This document shows, one piece after another, positions 45,495-57,138 of a DNA stretch of 64,000 nucleotides. Source of the DNA: Alternaria dauci (taxonomy: Eukaryota; Ascomycota; Dothideomycetes; Pleosporales; Pleosporaceae); the NCBI RefSeq assembly GCF_042100115.1, contig NC_091274.1, positions 2,108,001 to 2,172,000 of the forward strand, written 5' to 3'. The notes beneath the pieces are model-generated. The model saw nothing but the letters and a program-made list of their open reading frames with translations, ran no database searches and was not told the DNA's origin. The first letter of the stretch is position 1, and every line of letters starts with the position of its first letter. Position numbers and translations under genes: made by a program.

Positions 45495-46832
45495 ATGCCT
45501 CTGTCTACTGAAGTTGTCCAGAATCTCAAAAAGTCCGTCGATGCGGCCTGCGCGGATCCCCAAACTTCCATCCCAGGAACCAGTGTCGTGGTTGTGGGAA
45601 AAGATGGCAAAGAACTCTTTGCGCACGCCGCTGGCAAGAGAGGAGCTGCAAGCAGCGAGAATATGACACTTGACAGCGTGTTCTGGATCGCATCTTGCAC
45701 AAAGATGATCGCTGGGCTTGCTTGCATGCAGCTTGTTGAGCAAGGAAAGCTGCATCTGGATGACGGAGACGAGACGGAGACTTTGGTCCCGGAGTTGAAG
45801 GAAACCAAAGTGCTGCAGAAGGATGGTAGTCTGGCGGAGAAGAAAGGAAAGATTACGCTAAGGATGCTCTTGTCACATACTGGTATAGCGACTTCCACAG
45901 GCTAGAAGATCCTCTTACTGACTACGATTAACAGCTGGTTTCGGATACACGTTCTTCAACGAACAACTGCGTGACTTTTCGTCGCCAGACAGCTTTCACA
46001 ACGAATTCTCGGGCAGTGTCAAAGACATCCTCCAACCACTGACCTTTCAGCCGGGAGAGGGATGGCAATACGGCGTAAACATTGATTTCGCTGGTCTGGC
46101 TCTGGAGCGTAAGACTGGCATGTCTCTGAACGATTACTGCATCAAGAATATCTTCGAGCCGTTGGGACTCAAGAACATCACCATGTTCCCAACTGAAGAC
46201 ATGAAGAAGCGGCTAGCGCACATGCACCAGCGAAACCCTGATGGCAGTCTGGTTGAACGCGACCACCTCATGCTCAGAGTCTTGGGAGCCAAGGCGGATG
46301 AGATAAGCGGCATATTGAACAGTGGAGGCGCAGGTGCTTTCGCAATACCGTCAGACTATGCCCGTAGGTTGCAAACATGCCCCTTTACATGCCAGCGGAC
46401 TAACGACGAACAGAGATCATCGCAACCTTGCTCAACGACGGAACATCGCCCAAAACCGGCGTCCAGCTGCTCAAGAAAGAGACAGTAGACCTCATGTTCA
46501 CCAATCAGATCCCCCAATTCCCCGACTTCGGTCGCCAGGGGATTCCAGCAGCCAAGCCCAATCTCACAAACCCTATTTCCGACATATATCCTGTCGAAGG
46601 AAACCCACCCCAGGGATGGGGTCTGACATTCATGTTGTCTAACGGGGGTCCGACTGGCCGGTCCAAGAGTACTGGGTTCTGGGCCGGTCTGCCAAACTGC
46701 TGGTGGTGGTGTGATAGAGAAAAGGGAGTCGGCGGAATCGTATGCTGTCAGATCCTGCCGTTTGCCGATCCCAAGGTGCTTGGGTTGTGGTTCGACATTG
46801 AGACGCAGATCTACAAAGCCTTGGGAGCTTGA
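45495..46832 (+). CDS. beta-lactamase/transesterase-family serine hydrolase (class C fold, EstB/LovD-like)
   Basis: Exons 45495-45882, 45935-46363 and 46414-46832 give 411 residues, without a signal peptide. The nucleophile motif SxxK is SCTK (Ser67, Lys70) in VFWIASCTKMIAGLACMQ. The general-base Tyr lies in GWQYGVNIDFAGLALE near residue 175. Typical family segments follow: GLKNITMFP, GGAGAFAIPSDYA, QGWGLTFML and the late WAGLPNCWWWCD. Members of this family act as esterases, transesterases (LovD, acyl transfer in polyketide pathways) or beta-lactam/amide hydrolases. The substrate is not predictable. It lies downstream of the amidohydrolase (divergent) and upstream of an AlcR-type regulator. 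Both introns are GT-AG, 50-52 bp. Confidence 0.9.
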
Positions 46833-47729
46833 TCAGATGTCATGTTGGGTGGCTTCGCAGCCTTTGCTTATTCAATCGGCCCGTTTTGCTGTGTCGGATT
46901 CGGTCAGATGGACAGGATCGTCAGTGCTCTGATTTCCAAGCTTGCGTCAAGCTGCATAGTCGTAGGCAATCGCTATCCTTTCGCACTTGATATACTCTTG
47001 ATCGAGCATCAAAACCATAACGTTGGGTCTAGGGAAGCCTAAATTGGATCGTGAGCATAGTGCACATCGTACCCCCACATGCTGCTAGCGCCACTTGTCA
47101 TCTACAGACCACAAGGTTGTCCGTTGGTTACAGATAAGCCACGAACGCCCACGACTAACAAACGTGCGCCAAAGCTGCAATTTGAGCTGATAACTGAATC
47201 GCTTTTCGTGGCGGTGAGGACGTTGAAACCATCCATAGTTTCGTGGGCCGATCCGATGCTCGTTTCACACAAGTTGCACTGGAGAAGGTTTCGGAACAGT
47301 CCGATCGCGAGTCAAAGGGCCAATTATAACATGATAGGCTGCAAGCGGAGAGAAGTCGCGCCTAAGTCAGACCGAGAGTCCGGTACAAACCATCCCGTGG
47401 GCTATCAAGATAACGTTGCGATGGAATATTGAGGGCTGCTTCTGGTGAAAAGTGGGTGGTTGTAAACAAGGAACATATATCTGTGAAGCATACGATCGAC
47501 GGAACCAGCCGTGGAGTATCCTCAATCGTCAACTATGAGCGGGATAGAAGCTTGGGTTGAGCATCATCATGCCCTGCCACGCGTTAGCCTTCCCCGCATT
47601 TCTGTGTTGGGATGTGGGCCCCCTAGCCGGCAACGCGGGGTGTGCATATCAGCAACGCACTTGTCTCTTTGCATCAAGCACACCTCTCGTGTCTTTCCCT
47701 CTTTTTGCCGTACAATCCGAGTAGCAGCC
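46833..47729. other. spacer with promoter of the AlcR-type regulator gene
   Basis: No gene is recognised. The frame of the regulator stays open upstream of its ATG at 47730, back to about 47511, but the protein-like part starts at MNFVDVQPKSF, so 47730 was chosen. Confidence 0.4.
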
Positions 47730-50575
47730 ATGAACTTCGTGGACGTGCAACCCAAGTCGTTCCTCGACTACGCCTGGACGTCGCCATCTTCGGCGGCGGT
47801 GGCGGCCACCAAACCTTCCAAGACAAGTCGGAAACAGAACAGGTGCTGCGATCAATGTCGTAAAGGGAAGAGAGCGTGCGACGCGGCGATCCTGGAGGAC
47901 ACCCTTTTAGAAACGAGTAAATCTGGAGCAACCCCTACGGTGTTTCATTATAGTGGTGAGCCACACCCTCTTCGATAGTAGTGCAGACGTCAGCTAACCC
48001 GTCAGACGTCTACGGGCCACTAGCTTCGTGCGGTAACTGTGAAAAGACAAAGAAGAGCTGCACGTTCGAGTGGCTGCGTTCGCAGCGTGTATCGCAAGCT
48101 TCGCAACCACCACAAACAGCTGCGCCGCCAGCAAAGAGGCGCCGCACACGAAGCAATTCCACCAGCCGAGCACAGAAGCCAAATGTAGCTTGTCATTCCA
48201 CCACAGCAACCAAGTCAAAACAGAACCGACATTCAAGCAACGATGATTTCCCGGGCCATACCCCACCCGTTGAACTAGGCGTGACTTTTGGAGATTTTCC
48301 GTGCGGTTCTTCTATGTTTACCGCCGATCCCACAATCCCCCTTTTCCATGAGCCGCCGCCGATGTTTGAAAAAGAAGAAACAACAGATGAATCAGAACTC
48401 GCTGGCGGGTTTGCCGAGGCAAACTGGACTCTTCTCGATTGCGACTCCGGTAGAGGCTCGTCCCTAAAAACAACCTCAGAGAGCAGCGATGACAAGCCCG
48501 AACGCGACAGCCCTTCAGATTATCCAGACACCAGCAGCATGAGCATAAGCAAACCACCTTCTACTATATCAGAAGGGACGGTTGCATGTACCGGTCAAAA
48601 GAGGCGTCGCTCCAGCTCCTCGGCATCAATCTCAAATGGTGCGCACTCTTACCCAGTAATATCATATGCCAGCGATATCCTTTCATCGAGCAACAACACG
48701 TATCTGACTGAAAACCTGCTGAGGATCTATCATGATAGTTTCGAAAACGCACTTGCATGCTGGGTAACAGAGAGAACCTGTCCCTACAGTGCAAAATCGG
48801 ATACTCTGCTAGCCACAAACGCTAGACCTGATTGGAATAGAATCTATCATCGGGTGGTTCGCCTCGACAGACTAGCATCTACCATCAGAGGACGCAAGCT
48901 TACTCAGATGGAAGACCGCGCAGCATCCAGGGCCTTGGACTTGGCAGTCTTCTCTTTCGCTTCACAGTGGGCACAGTCCAGCGCCAGAAGCAGAACAAAG
49001 TATCCGTTCCATAGCACTTCGGTCAACGCTGGTAGCAGCGTTTTCGATGGCGAAGAGGACGAATGTACCCCGGCTGGCTTGGACTTTGATCGCACCTTGC
49101 AAATATCAGCATGGCATGAGGCCCGCAACGCACTACAAAAGGCGGGCGAGGTGGAGTCATTCCGGGTGGTACTCGCGCAAATCATTTTCGCTTTGACACA
49201 ACGACCGGTTGAAACAGTCGACGGAACGCACGATGCGCAGAGCTCTGTATCGAGGGCCGAAACGATGGAGACTGACGCCTGTGCGCAAGTATCAAGGGAA
49301 GGTACACCCATACTTGCAAGCGATGAGGATATGGACGAGTGTGCAGACCTGATGTCGAAGTTGAACCTTGCAATTGAGGCTGACGGACCACCTGTACATC
49401 TCGAATCAGGTCTCCGACTCATCCACTCTCTTAGATCACGCATGGCCATGTCCAAAGAAGCGCGACGCAGCAGCTCTGCACGGCAACGACGCTCGCCAGT
49501 CGTTCGGCTTGAAGACGCGGATCGCGCAACAGTGGACCTCCTGTTCTGGTTGGGCGTCATGTTCGACACTCTTTCAGCAGCAATGCACAAACGACCGTTG
49601 GTGGTGTCGGATGAAGATAGCGATGTAGTGCTTAGCGAAAGCATGCAAATCGAGCACTCGGTCCAACAGGCAGTAACACCTTCGTCGACGGACGAGAGTG
49701 ACGGACTTTGGGATGAGTATTTGTTCGCTCAACAACAACAGCAGAACCCGGAGCATGTGCCCATGAGGTGGCCATGCTCATTCGACGAAGCGGCAACCGC
49801 GCTGTGCGATGCAGCTCCTGTCAAGGTGTTACTGTTCAGGAGGGTTTGCCGGATCCAGACACTCCTCACAAGAAACGCGCGAGGCGCCAAGGTGGAAGAG
49901 GCTGTCAGTTCGGCCATGGAAGTGTGCAACCACTGGGATGCGCTGTACGCACCTTTTATCCGTGACTGCATCCAGAACCACGATCGCCTTCCACCCCGCG
50001 TGCAGTCGTGGTACGTTTGTGTTACCGGCCACTGGCACCTGGCGACGCTTCTGCTTGCAGACTTGATGGAAGTGGTAGACGAGTCAGAGCTTGGGCTTGA
50101 AGAAGCGACACAGCAACGGAACTTGACCGCCTTCATTGCGAAGTTCCGTGAGAACAACTGTCGGGTATTGTCCGACCTAGCGAGCTGTGCGTGCCCGCGA
50201 GAAGGCGCATCATTCCCACAGTCGCACGAGTTTCATTTTGCAGTGAACGAAGGCGCACTGCTGACGGAACCATGGACTGTGGTGTTGATTCGCGCATTCG
50301 CCAAGGCGGGTGTTTTGCTACTAGAGTCAGACACTCTGTTGCCGTCTGACCTAGATCGGGAGGATGCTTTCCAGCGAGCTGATGCTTGTATTAAGGCGTT
50401 GTGGTTTTTGGGCAGAAAATCTGACATGGCTCTGTCGGCAGCGAATATCTTGGGAGAGGCGTTGAAGCAGCGACGGAAAAGTGCACAGGACAGGGTTAGC
50501 GACATGAGTGTCTTTTTAGAGAGCGATCTGTGGCATGATTTGGAAGGGGCGTTTGAGGTGGACTGTGAACTATAG
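47730..50575 (+). CDS. AlcR-type Zn2Cys6 transcription factor
   Basis: Exons 47730-47955 and 48006-50575 give 931 residues. The zinc cluster near the N-terminus reads CDQCRKGKRAC (Cys40, 43, 50) and, after a 33-residue loop, CGNCEKTKKSC (Cys84, 87, 94), followed by TFEWLRSQRVSQ. The RKGKR core, the long loop between the third and fourth Cys and the TFxWLxSQR segment are features of Aspergillus AlcR, whose loop is about 16 residues. The 50-bp GT-AG intron cuts the cluster inside the loop (codon 76). A basic AKRRRTR follows, then an acidic Ser-rich stretch, and a helical middle region as in other fungal regulators. It is probably a nuclear activator; neighbours suggest possible targets among the hydrolases upstream. 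Confidence 0.88.
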
Positions 50576-50977
50576 CCAGCCACAATGTACTATTTCTGTG
50601 CCATGACATGCGGTGTGACGACATGAAGTGAAGAGACTGGCGGGGTGCTGTCGACAAGTAGATGAGGTGAGTACCAAGACAGCTAAGGCGCTCAGACTGC
50701 GAATGCGAAGCCGCGAATCACGTGTTTTCGCGTTGGCCGGAATTTGGGGAGGAGCGATAAGGGGATTACTGTGCGACGGTCAAGTGCAGATGTCACACAT
50801 GATCTGCTGCCGTGACTGTTCCAGCAAGATACGCTAATTGCGAACTGCCACACGATACAGTTGTTCATGCTCCATTTCTAGCGGTTGCCCAACCCCCCCT
50901 TCCCGCGGTCACGCCAATCGCGCTAAGACGCGTGCAACGGTCGGCTGTTCGAGCTTCGTCTTCCCCACACCCACGCC
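50576..50977. other. spacer with promoter of the GEN1-like gene
   Basis: There is no coding evidence here. A C8 run lies near 50893-50900, about 80 bp upstream of the ATG. Confidence 0.35.
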
Positions 50978-53427
50978 ATGGGTCTTACCGCGTACGCGTC
51001 CAGAAGGCACAAGACCTGAGTCTCTACTGACATCCAACATAGCTTATGGGACACAATCAGGAAGCACGAGGAGAGCGTACCGGTTGCACAGCTTGCCGAA
51101 GAACACCACCGGCGTCATGGCAGGCCACTCCGCATTGCTGTCGACGAGGCCGATTGGCGCTTCAACAACCTCACGGTGCAGCAAGTTCATGTCATACGGG
51201 AGAGTGAGTAGTGCACGCCTCCATTCTTGCTTTGCTCACACAGCTAGCCTCCAATGAGTACGCCTTCCAAGGTATCGAGAAAGCCATGTTCTACCGCATC
51301 TGCCGCCTTCTCACCCTAAACATTCAACTCATATTCGTCTTCGACGGCCCCAGTCGACCCTGGAAGCGAGGCAATAGAGGAGGCGGGCGGGTCGACTTCG
51401 AAGCGCAGCGTCTGCTCAAAGAGATGCTTCAATACTTTGGGATCCCATACCATGAAGCACCGGGAGAGGCAGAGGCAGAATGCGCTCGTCTGCAGATTCT
51501 AGGCCTCGTTGACGCCGTCTGGTCGCAAGACTCCGACTGCATCATGTTTGGCTGCACCCTCTGGTTACGGGACCATCGCATCGCCAAAGAAAAGGGCATC
51601 ACGGATAGGTCCAAAGAGAACACCAAGAAGAATGGGAAATACGCCAACGTTGTACGAGCATGCGACTTGAAGGACAAATGCAATCTAGATCGAGATGGAC
51701 TTGTCTTGTTTGCAATGCTCGTCGGCGGTGATTACGACGTCAAAGGCTTACCCCAGTGTGGGCCGTCTCTAGCTCTACAGGCGGTCAAGCAGGGACTTGG
51801 CCGACGCCTGGTTGCGTGTCGAGATCAGACCGAGTGCGGGTCTTGGGCTGTAGAGCTGGCCATGTTCTTTGAACGGAGTGCTCGTGGACACAGCATTGAC
51901 ATTCCACCACGCTTTCCGGATTTCAAAACGTTACAGAAATACTACAGACCAAAGGTCACAAGCGACGAAGATCTGCTCAACAAATCACGGCTCAATCTTG
52001 ACCACGTTCGTCCGATCCAGGAACTGAAGCTGCTCACACTGACCAGCGAGCGCTTCAACATATGGGGACGTCTGTACATGAACTGGGTCGGGCCTGTGCT
52101 ATTGACACGTAACCTGGTCACAAGAGATCCGTCTTTGCCTCTTGAACTAATTCACGACATCAGACTCACGAAACAACGACTGAAGAAGACCGATGACGAG
52201 CCGCCAATGCGTACTTTTGAACGCAAACTGACCTTTTCCCCTTTCGGCGTCACTTCTCTAAGTCGAGCTGATTTTGAAGGCGATCGGGTGGGTCATTGGA
52301 ATGGAGAAAAGGCAACGTTTTTCGACCCAGATCATCGTGTGGAATGTGAATTTCCGCAGTACTGGTTGCGCAAAATCCTTCCAGCAGACGTACTGGATCC
52401 GCCATTTCGAGGAGCACAAAAGCATACGCCTAAGCGTAAACGACCAACAGATGACATCAAGGAAGAGCCCGCCATATCGAGTACAGCTAAGCGGAAACGT
52501 GGGGACAAAAGGGAAGATGTTTCCGCTGCTAAACTCCCACGCAGTGCATCCCTGAGGAAGTCAAAAGAACCTGTCTCTATTGTCAGGTCTCGCAATTTAG
52601 CCCTGACGCCGACCGCCCGGAAAATTCTCGATTGCATCGAACTGTCCGACTCTGATGATGAGGATAGACCCTCCAAACCAGCTAACTCTCACCCCAAAGA
52701 ACTTGCACCTAGTCAAGTGCAATTGTCTAATATCATTGATCTTGGTTCACCCGAGCCATCTGAACAAAAAAGCGATTTGGATGTCTCGGATACAGGTCGA
52801 GGTTATCTAGCAAACGCACGGCCATTGGATATCCCAGACGAAGAAGACGAAGGGCTACAGCTAGCTTTGCGCCTGAGCATGCAAGACCAAGGCGTTATGA
52901 TTCCCTCAACAAAAAATCCTTCTGGCTTCCCATCTTCCAGTCGGGGAAATTATGACGGTATCTTCGCGATGAGGGAAGCAGGCAGGGATGTATCAGGCAC
53001 CTCTGTTCCTGCCTGGTCGCTCGATCAAACAAACAGCAACGCTCTACCACCTAGAGCTGCTCAAACTCAAACTCCTCGTAGAGAATTCAAAAATGGTGAA
53101 TTGCACGTTTCGCAAGCGCCAATAAGGGGTATTCACGCAGGTCTTGTAGGACGAGGACCAGTCGACATACCCAATTGGTCACGTCCTCTACCACCCGCTG
53201 CTGTTCCGTCAAAATCGCCGATGTCGTCTTCCAGACCTGGCACCAAAGATTATGTCCAAGCAACCACTGCACCTTCTCCCACTGAGATCCGCGCTGCTCG
53301 GCTTCGACACTTCGAAATGTCATCTCCCGGTCCCCTGCAGAACACAAAAGATCAGTCTATTCTGCCGCGGACAACTGCTTATAATGTACCCGTAGGCGTT
53401 GAGTGTATAGACCTGACAGATGACTGA
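50978..53427 (+). CDS. gen1: GEN1/Yen1-type Holliday-junction endonuclease (XPG/Rad2 family)
   Basis: This is a structure-selective nuclease that resolves four-way DNA junctions. A 14-nt first exon (50978-50991) plus 51043-51203 and 51248-53427 gives 784 residues. The micro-exon encodes MGLTA and joins to LWDTIRKHEE, the canonical XPG N-terminus. The XPG-N part includes RPLRIAVDEADWRF and FVFDGPSRPWKRG. XPG-I has EAPGEAEAECARL (near 127) and VWSQDSDCIMFG (near 152), and GGDYDVKGLPQCG (near 217) forms the helix-hairpin entry. Catalytic acidic residues are present. The disordered tail contains a UIM-like segment EEDEGLQLALRLSMQ (near 590-604) and ends with VECIDLTDD, a SUMO-interaction-like motif. 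Introns are GT-AG; the second uses CTAG as acceptor because a CAG four bases earlier is out of frame. Confidence 0.9.
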
Positions 53428-53689
53428 GCGGCAGGTTATGGCTGCCGTTTAACATCCGCATATACAGTATGTCTACTATATTCACTAGCGGTACTAAAAC
53501 CGATCTACCTCAGGCTTCACAGGGTGGGAGTAAAAGGTGAAAGGCTGCGGTAGCACTTCTTCGTCGGCGCCCATGCTATGTAGTTTATGGGTCTACAGGA
53601 TAAAGGGGCTTTCCACCCAGCCGTTTAAATACTCTAGCACAACCGAGACTCTCAACCATCGATTGTGTATCCACGCAATTCAGCTGAAG

Positions 53690-54715
53690 ATGGACTCAAT
53701 CCCCGTTATCTACCAAGATGTTGTTGAACGTGTTTTCAACGTCGCTACACCCACGGAAGCGCCCAAAGATGAGCCTGTATGCTTTGTCTGTCGTCGAGAA
53801 TATGGAAGCGTCGGCTCAGGCATAGAGACCCACCTGGATTTCCTTAGCCTACTACCCGGCGCATATAGAAAGGCGTTCGTTGAGCAGACTGTCGAAGCTG
53901 TCCGAACACCATGTGGGCATATATTTTGCCTCTCTTGCTTGAGCGCATGGTTCAAGCGGAGGAAAGTATGCCCCTGTCCTATGTGCTGTACGCCCATTGA
54001 GATTCCATTTCTCTTTGAACTATGGAATACAGACGATGGTCGGCTTGATGTCGGCATCCAGGGCCTCTCCCTAGCTCTCCACGTTTCAACGCCTGTCGCA
54101 CAGGAAACTTATCGAATTCTCAACTTGCAGACTCGAGAGCTGCTCACTACTACGGATACGATGCCCTTTGAGTGGAGTTCGGGAGCTTTAGTTCATGACT
54201 TACCCATCTTTATGGTCACCGTTGCTCGACGCTTCTATCACCAATCGTTGAGACCGAAGGAAGGCCCCCGAGTAGCCAAGGATCTTACGTACATGAAGCG
54301 ACACAATCCGGTTAGCCTCGTAACGGTCGAGCCGCGGTTCAATGATCTCAAATCTCTCGCACGCTTCGATGCGCCACTTGCTAAGCACGAGGATGCTTTG
54401 AGGATGTATCAGCTCCTCTGCGACCGTATCAAACATGTCGAGAGTAACATGGGTGACGAACACGGTCGGTGTAGCAACTGGGAGGGCTCAGTACGGACGT
54501 TGGTGTACAGGCTCGTTCAGGAAGAGATGCCTGGGGCTAACGGCGGTGTAAGTCAGAGGCGTTGGTGGGCGTATGTTGAGTGTGTGATCAAGGCCATGTT
54601 CGTCTGGCAAGCGTACTGTTACCGCGCACGGAGGCTGACGTTCTTGCGCATTGGGCAAATGGACATCAGTGCAGTGGGAGTGGAGGACGGCGTTCGGGCA
54701 TACCGGATAGGCTAA
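53690..54715 (+). CDS. RING-finger protein (probable E3 ubiquitin ligase)
   Basis: This is a single exon of 341 residues from the ATG at 53690 (MDSIPVIYQDVV). An in-frame ATG at 53573 would add 39 residues of poor quality. The RING consists of CFVC (31-34), a long ~40-residue loop, CGHIFCLSC (75-83) and CPCPMC (94-99), which is a C3HC4-like order with an enlarged first loop. The rest of the protein is helical with no named domain (SLARFDAPLAKHEDALRMYQ, WWAYVECVIKAMFVWQAYC). The family looks like lineage-specific fungal RING proteins. Activity as an E3 is inferred from the domain only. Confidence 0.78.
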   Translation: MDSIPVIYQDVVERVFNVATPTEAPKDEPVCFVCRREYGSVGSGIETHLDFLSLLPGAYRKAFVEQTVEAVRTPCGHIFCLSCLSAWFKRRKVCPCPMCCTPIEIPFLFELWNTDDGRLDVGIQGLSLALHVSTPVAQETYRILNLQTRELLTTTDTMPFEWSSGALVHDLPIFMVTVARRFYHQSLRPKEGPRVAKDLTYMKRHNPVSLVTVEPRFNDLKSLARFDAPLAKHEDALRMYQLLCDRIKHVESNMGDEHGRCSNWEGSVRTLVYRLVQEEMPGANGGVSQRRWWAYVECVIKAMFVWQAYCYRARRLTFLRIGQMDISAVGVEDGVRAYRIG

Positions 54716-55181
54716 AGGGGTCTAATGATGATGTTTGTCTATGATGTCGATAGACTGCAGAGTGGCGACCACCTACGTGAAGATAACTTGGCAATATTCA
54801 GAGAAATGACATGCTCGCATCTAACCTTTGTCGGCTTGGAATTACCCTGTACAATATATGTGATGGTAACACTGGTTGCATCTCGACTCTGTGCGCGAAC
54901 GAGCCCGGTTTTTTCGCCTGTCGCGTACTACGGTCTCGTGCGCGGAACAGCATGGCAAAAGCACCTGTAGTGTTGGGTGTGCGTGTATAGATGCCGATCA
55001 GTGTAGCGTGGAATCGCGATCGTTTTGGGCTGTGAAGCCAGCGCAATCATCCAGATGTGAGCAGCCATCGCGGATCAGTCTGAAGACTCTAGCCAGACTC
55101 ACTGCCCGTTGTCGTGTCTTTCCAAGCAGATGCAAAGTCGCGCGCTGACATGAACGTCTGGCACCAGTACGCTGCCTCCCC
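54716..55181. other. convergent 3' spacer
   Basis: This lies between the stop codons of the RING gene (+) and the small unknown gene (-). No feature was recognised. Confidence 0.35.
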
Positions 55182-55628
55182 TCATCGCGGCAGTCCATTC
55201 CCTGCAGCACCGCTCCCGCCACTCGCTCCGCTTCTAGAGCTCTCACTGCTCCCGTTGCCTGCCCTAGCACCCATCCTCGCACCCGGCTGCCTTGCCAGCG
55301 CCAGTCTAACGGGCTCCTCTCTCCCTTGCCCCACAATCCCACTACCACCAGCTGCAACCGCACTGCCGCCTCCACGCCCGCCTCCAACGCCCATGGGTCC
55401 CCGTCGCAGCAGTTCTTCAAGTCCCAGGTCGCGCCATGTTGGCTCCTTCTTCGTCTGTGTCGCTCGCTGTATGCCGAATGCCGCGTGCTGGTCTGGCACA
55501 ACGTCGTCTTCGTCTTCGGGGTTCACGGGCTGGAGGTGTGGGGGGACGTAAATGTCTTCGGGCGTGAGTTGAGAAGAGGTGAGATTGGTGAACTGCTCGA
55601 GGAGGTCGGCGTGGTGCGACGAGTGCAT
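55182..55628 (-). CDS. small hypothetical protein with Gly-rich tail
   Basis: A 148-codon frame starts MHSSHHADLLEQFTNL. The first ~80 residues look like a real protein: SQLTPEDIYVPPHLQPVNPED, acidic DEDD, and TKKEPTWRDLGLEELLRRG. The last ~65 residues are Gly/Ala/Ser/Arg-rich. The opposite strand is also open because of the high GC content, but it encodes only Pro/Ser/Arg low complexity. I do not recognise the family, and the C-terminal end could be altered by an unseen intron. Confidence 0.55.
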   Translation of the reverse strand: MHSSHHADLLEQFTNLTSSQLTPEDIYVPPHLQPVNPEDEDDVVPDQHAAFGIQRATQTKKEPTWRDLGLEELLRRGPMGVGGGRGGGSAVAAGGSGIVGQGREEPVRLALARQPGARMGARAGNGSSESSRSGASGGSGAAGNGLPR

Positions 55629-56659
55629 GTGCAGGTAGGTTGCTGTTGAATCGCGCGTCTGCGGCGAGTTAGTCTAGGCGTTGATTGTACGGCGCGGAGT
55701 TATCGGAATACCATTTTGAGATTGTTGCCAAGTTTGAGAAGGCGTGTGTAGTATCGTGCCAACGTAGTCGGTGTTTGAGAGCGTGAACGCGGAATGACGC
55801 CGCGTTAGGACTGAATGGCGTGCTAACCTAACTCGGATGCCTTTGAGGATTGCGTATCGGCCTGTTCAACCTCACTTCGTCTCTCCAACATTCTCTGCTC
55901 TCTGCGCCCTGTTGACAGCTGCTATTCCTTGCGTGTGTCCTAGAGTGGAACATCGAGGTACAAAGAAGCCGCCACATATCCCACAACCTCTTCCAGTCAT
56001 TGCGCATTACTAGTGACAGCACCATGTAGCCGAGTCTCATCGCGCGGACGAAATCAGAGCCCTCATCAAGAAAAACAACTGCTCATCATGGCAGTAGAAG
56101 CTTCTTTGGCTGGACTGCCTGTATGATGATGCTAGCGGACTTACAGGGTATCATATACCTCAACAGATCAATTCGCTGCTGTAAGCCAGCCTCATCGCGG
56201 GTTTCGTCAAAGCGATCAAAGTCTTCCAGGACAGTTCCTCGTTCAAGCGACGACAAGGGTGCTGCATAGCGATGGCCAGTCTCACAGTGTGACTTCTCGA
56301 ATCAACTCGTATCATTAGTTTGCCGAGGTTCTTCCATACCAACCCGCTATCTCCACAAACCCCACAATGTACAACAAGCGTCATCAACCCAGAGCAGCCT
56401 GCAGTCAAGGACCGTGTGATTTGATCCGAACGGCCACTAGAGTATTTTTGCAGTGCAAGCTGCACCCACGAATAGAATACGAATGGGACAAGCCCTCGTT
56501 AGAGACCGTGTAGGCTACATGGAATCTCCTTATTTAAAGCCCCTCTCAGCAGCGTCTCGTTGAAGTAAGATACCACCCCCTCGCTCTTTACCCGATTATC
56601 AAGCCCGAACCCTGAAGCAAGCTATTCACACCCCTAAACCCGCTACCTACGCATTCACA
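55629..56659. other. 1 kb divergent spacer between small unknown gene and GFA gene
   Basis: This holds the promoters of both divergent genes. A TATTTAAAG element lies at 56531 (annotated separately). Otherwise nothing is recognisable. Confidence 0.4.
56531..56539 (+). promoter_or_regulatory. putative TATA element of the GFA-family gene
   Basis: TATTTAAAG lies about 120 bp upstream of the ATG at 56660 and is followed by a C-rich leader. Confidence 0.4.
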
Positions 56660-57138
56660 ATGACCGAGGGACGTTGCAACTGCGGAAGCATCAAGGTCTC
56701 CATTCCTGCTCTACCAGAGAAATCCGCCATCTGCTACTGGTATGCATCACTGTCTTGGTTTCCGCGTATGTTTTCAAATTAACTCTCCAAGTGCCAATTG
56801 TCGGCGTGCCGGATCAAGCGTTGGGTCTGTCCTCTACCTCTTCGACAAGTCTGAAGTCACGATCAACCACTCGGGTAATAGTCTCAAGAACTACAAGGAC
56901 ACCGATACAAAGAGTGGGAACCCGATTACCCGACAATTTTGCGGCAACTGTGGATGGTGAGTTGCCAGTGCATGTGGCATTGGAGGCGTATTGCTGACAA
57001 AGAGATAGCCCCGTTGCGTCTTTGATGGGTGACGACTCGCCAAAGATGTTCTTGAAGGCTGGTCTGTTTGACAAGATTCCTGTTCCGGGCTTAAAGTCGT
57101 TTGAGCAGGAAGAGCCGAGCTGGATGAAGATTGTTTAG
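56660..57138 (+). CDS. GFA/CENP-V-family zinc protein (Mss4-like fold)
   Basis: Exons 56660-56739, 56792-56956 and 57009-57138 give 124 residues. The paired zinc ligands of the family are all present after splicing: GRCNCGSI, ICYCANCRRA (split by intron 1) and FCGNCGCPVAS (split by intron 2), followed by PKMFLKAGLFD. This family includes glutathione-dependent formaldehyde-activating enzymes, but most fungal members have no known substrate. Both introns are GT-AG, 52 bp each, and both fall exactly within zinc-ligand segments. The size is normal for a single-domain member. Confidence 0.88.
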
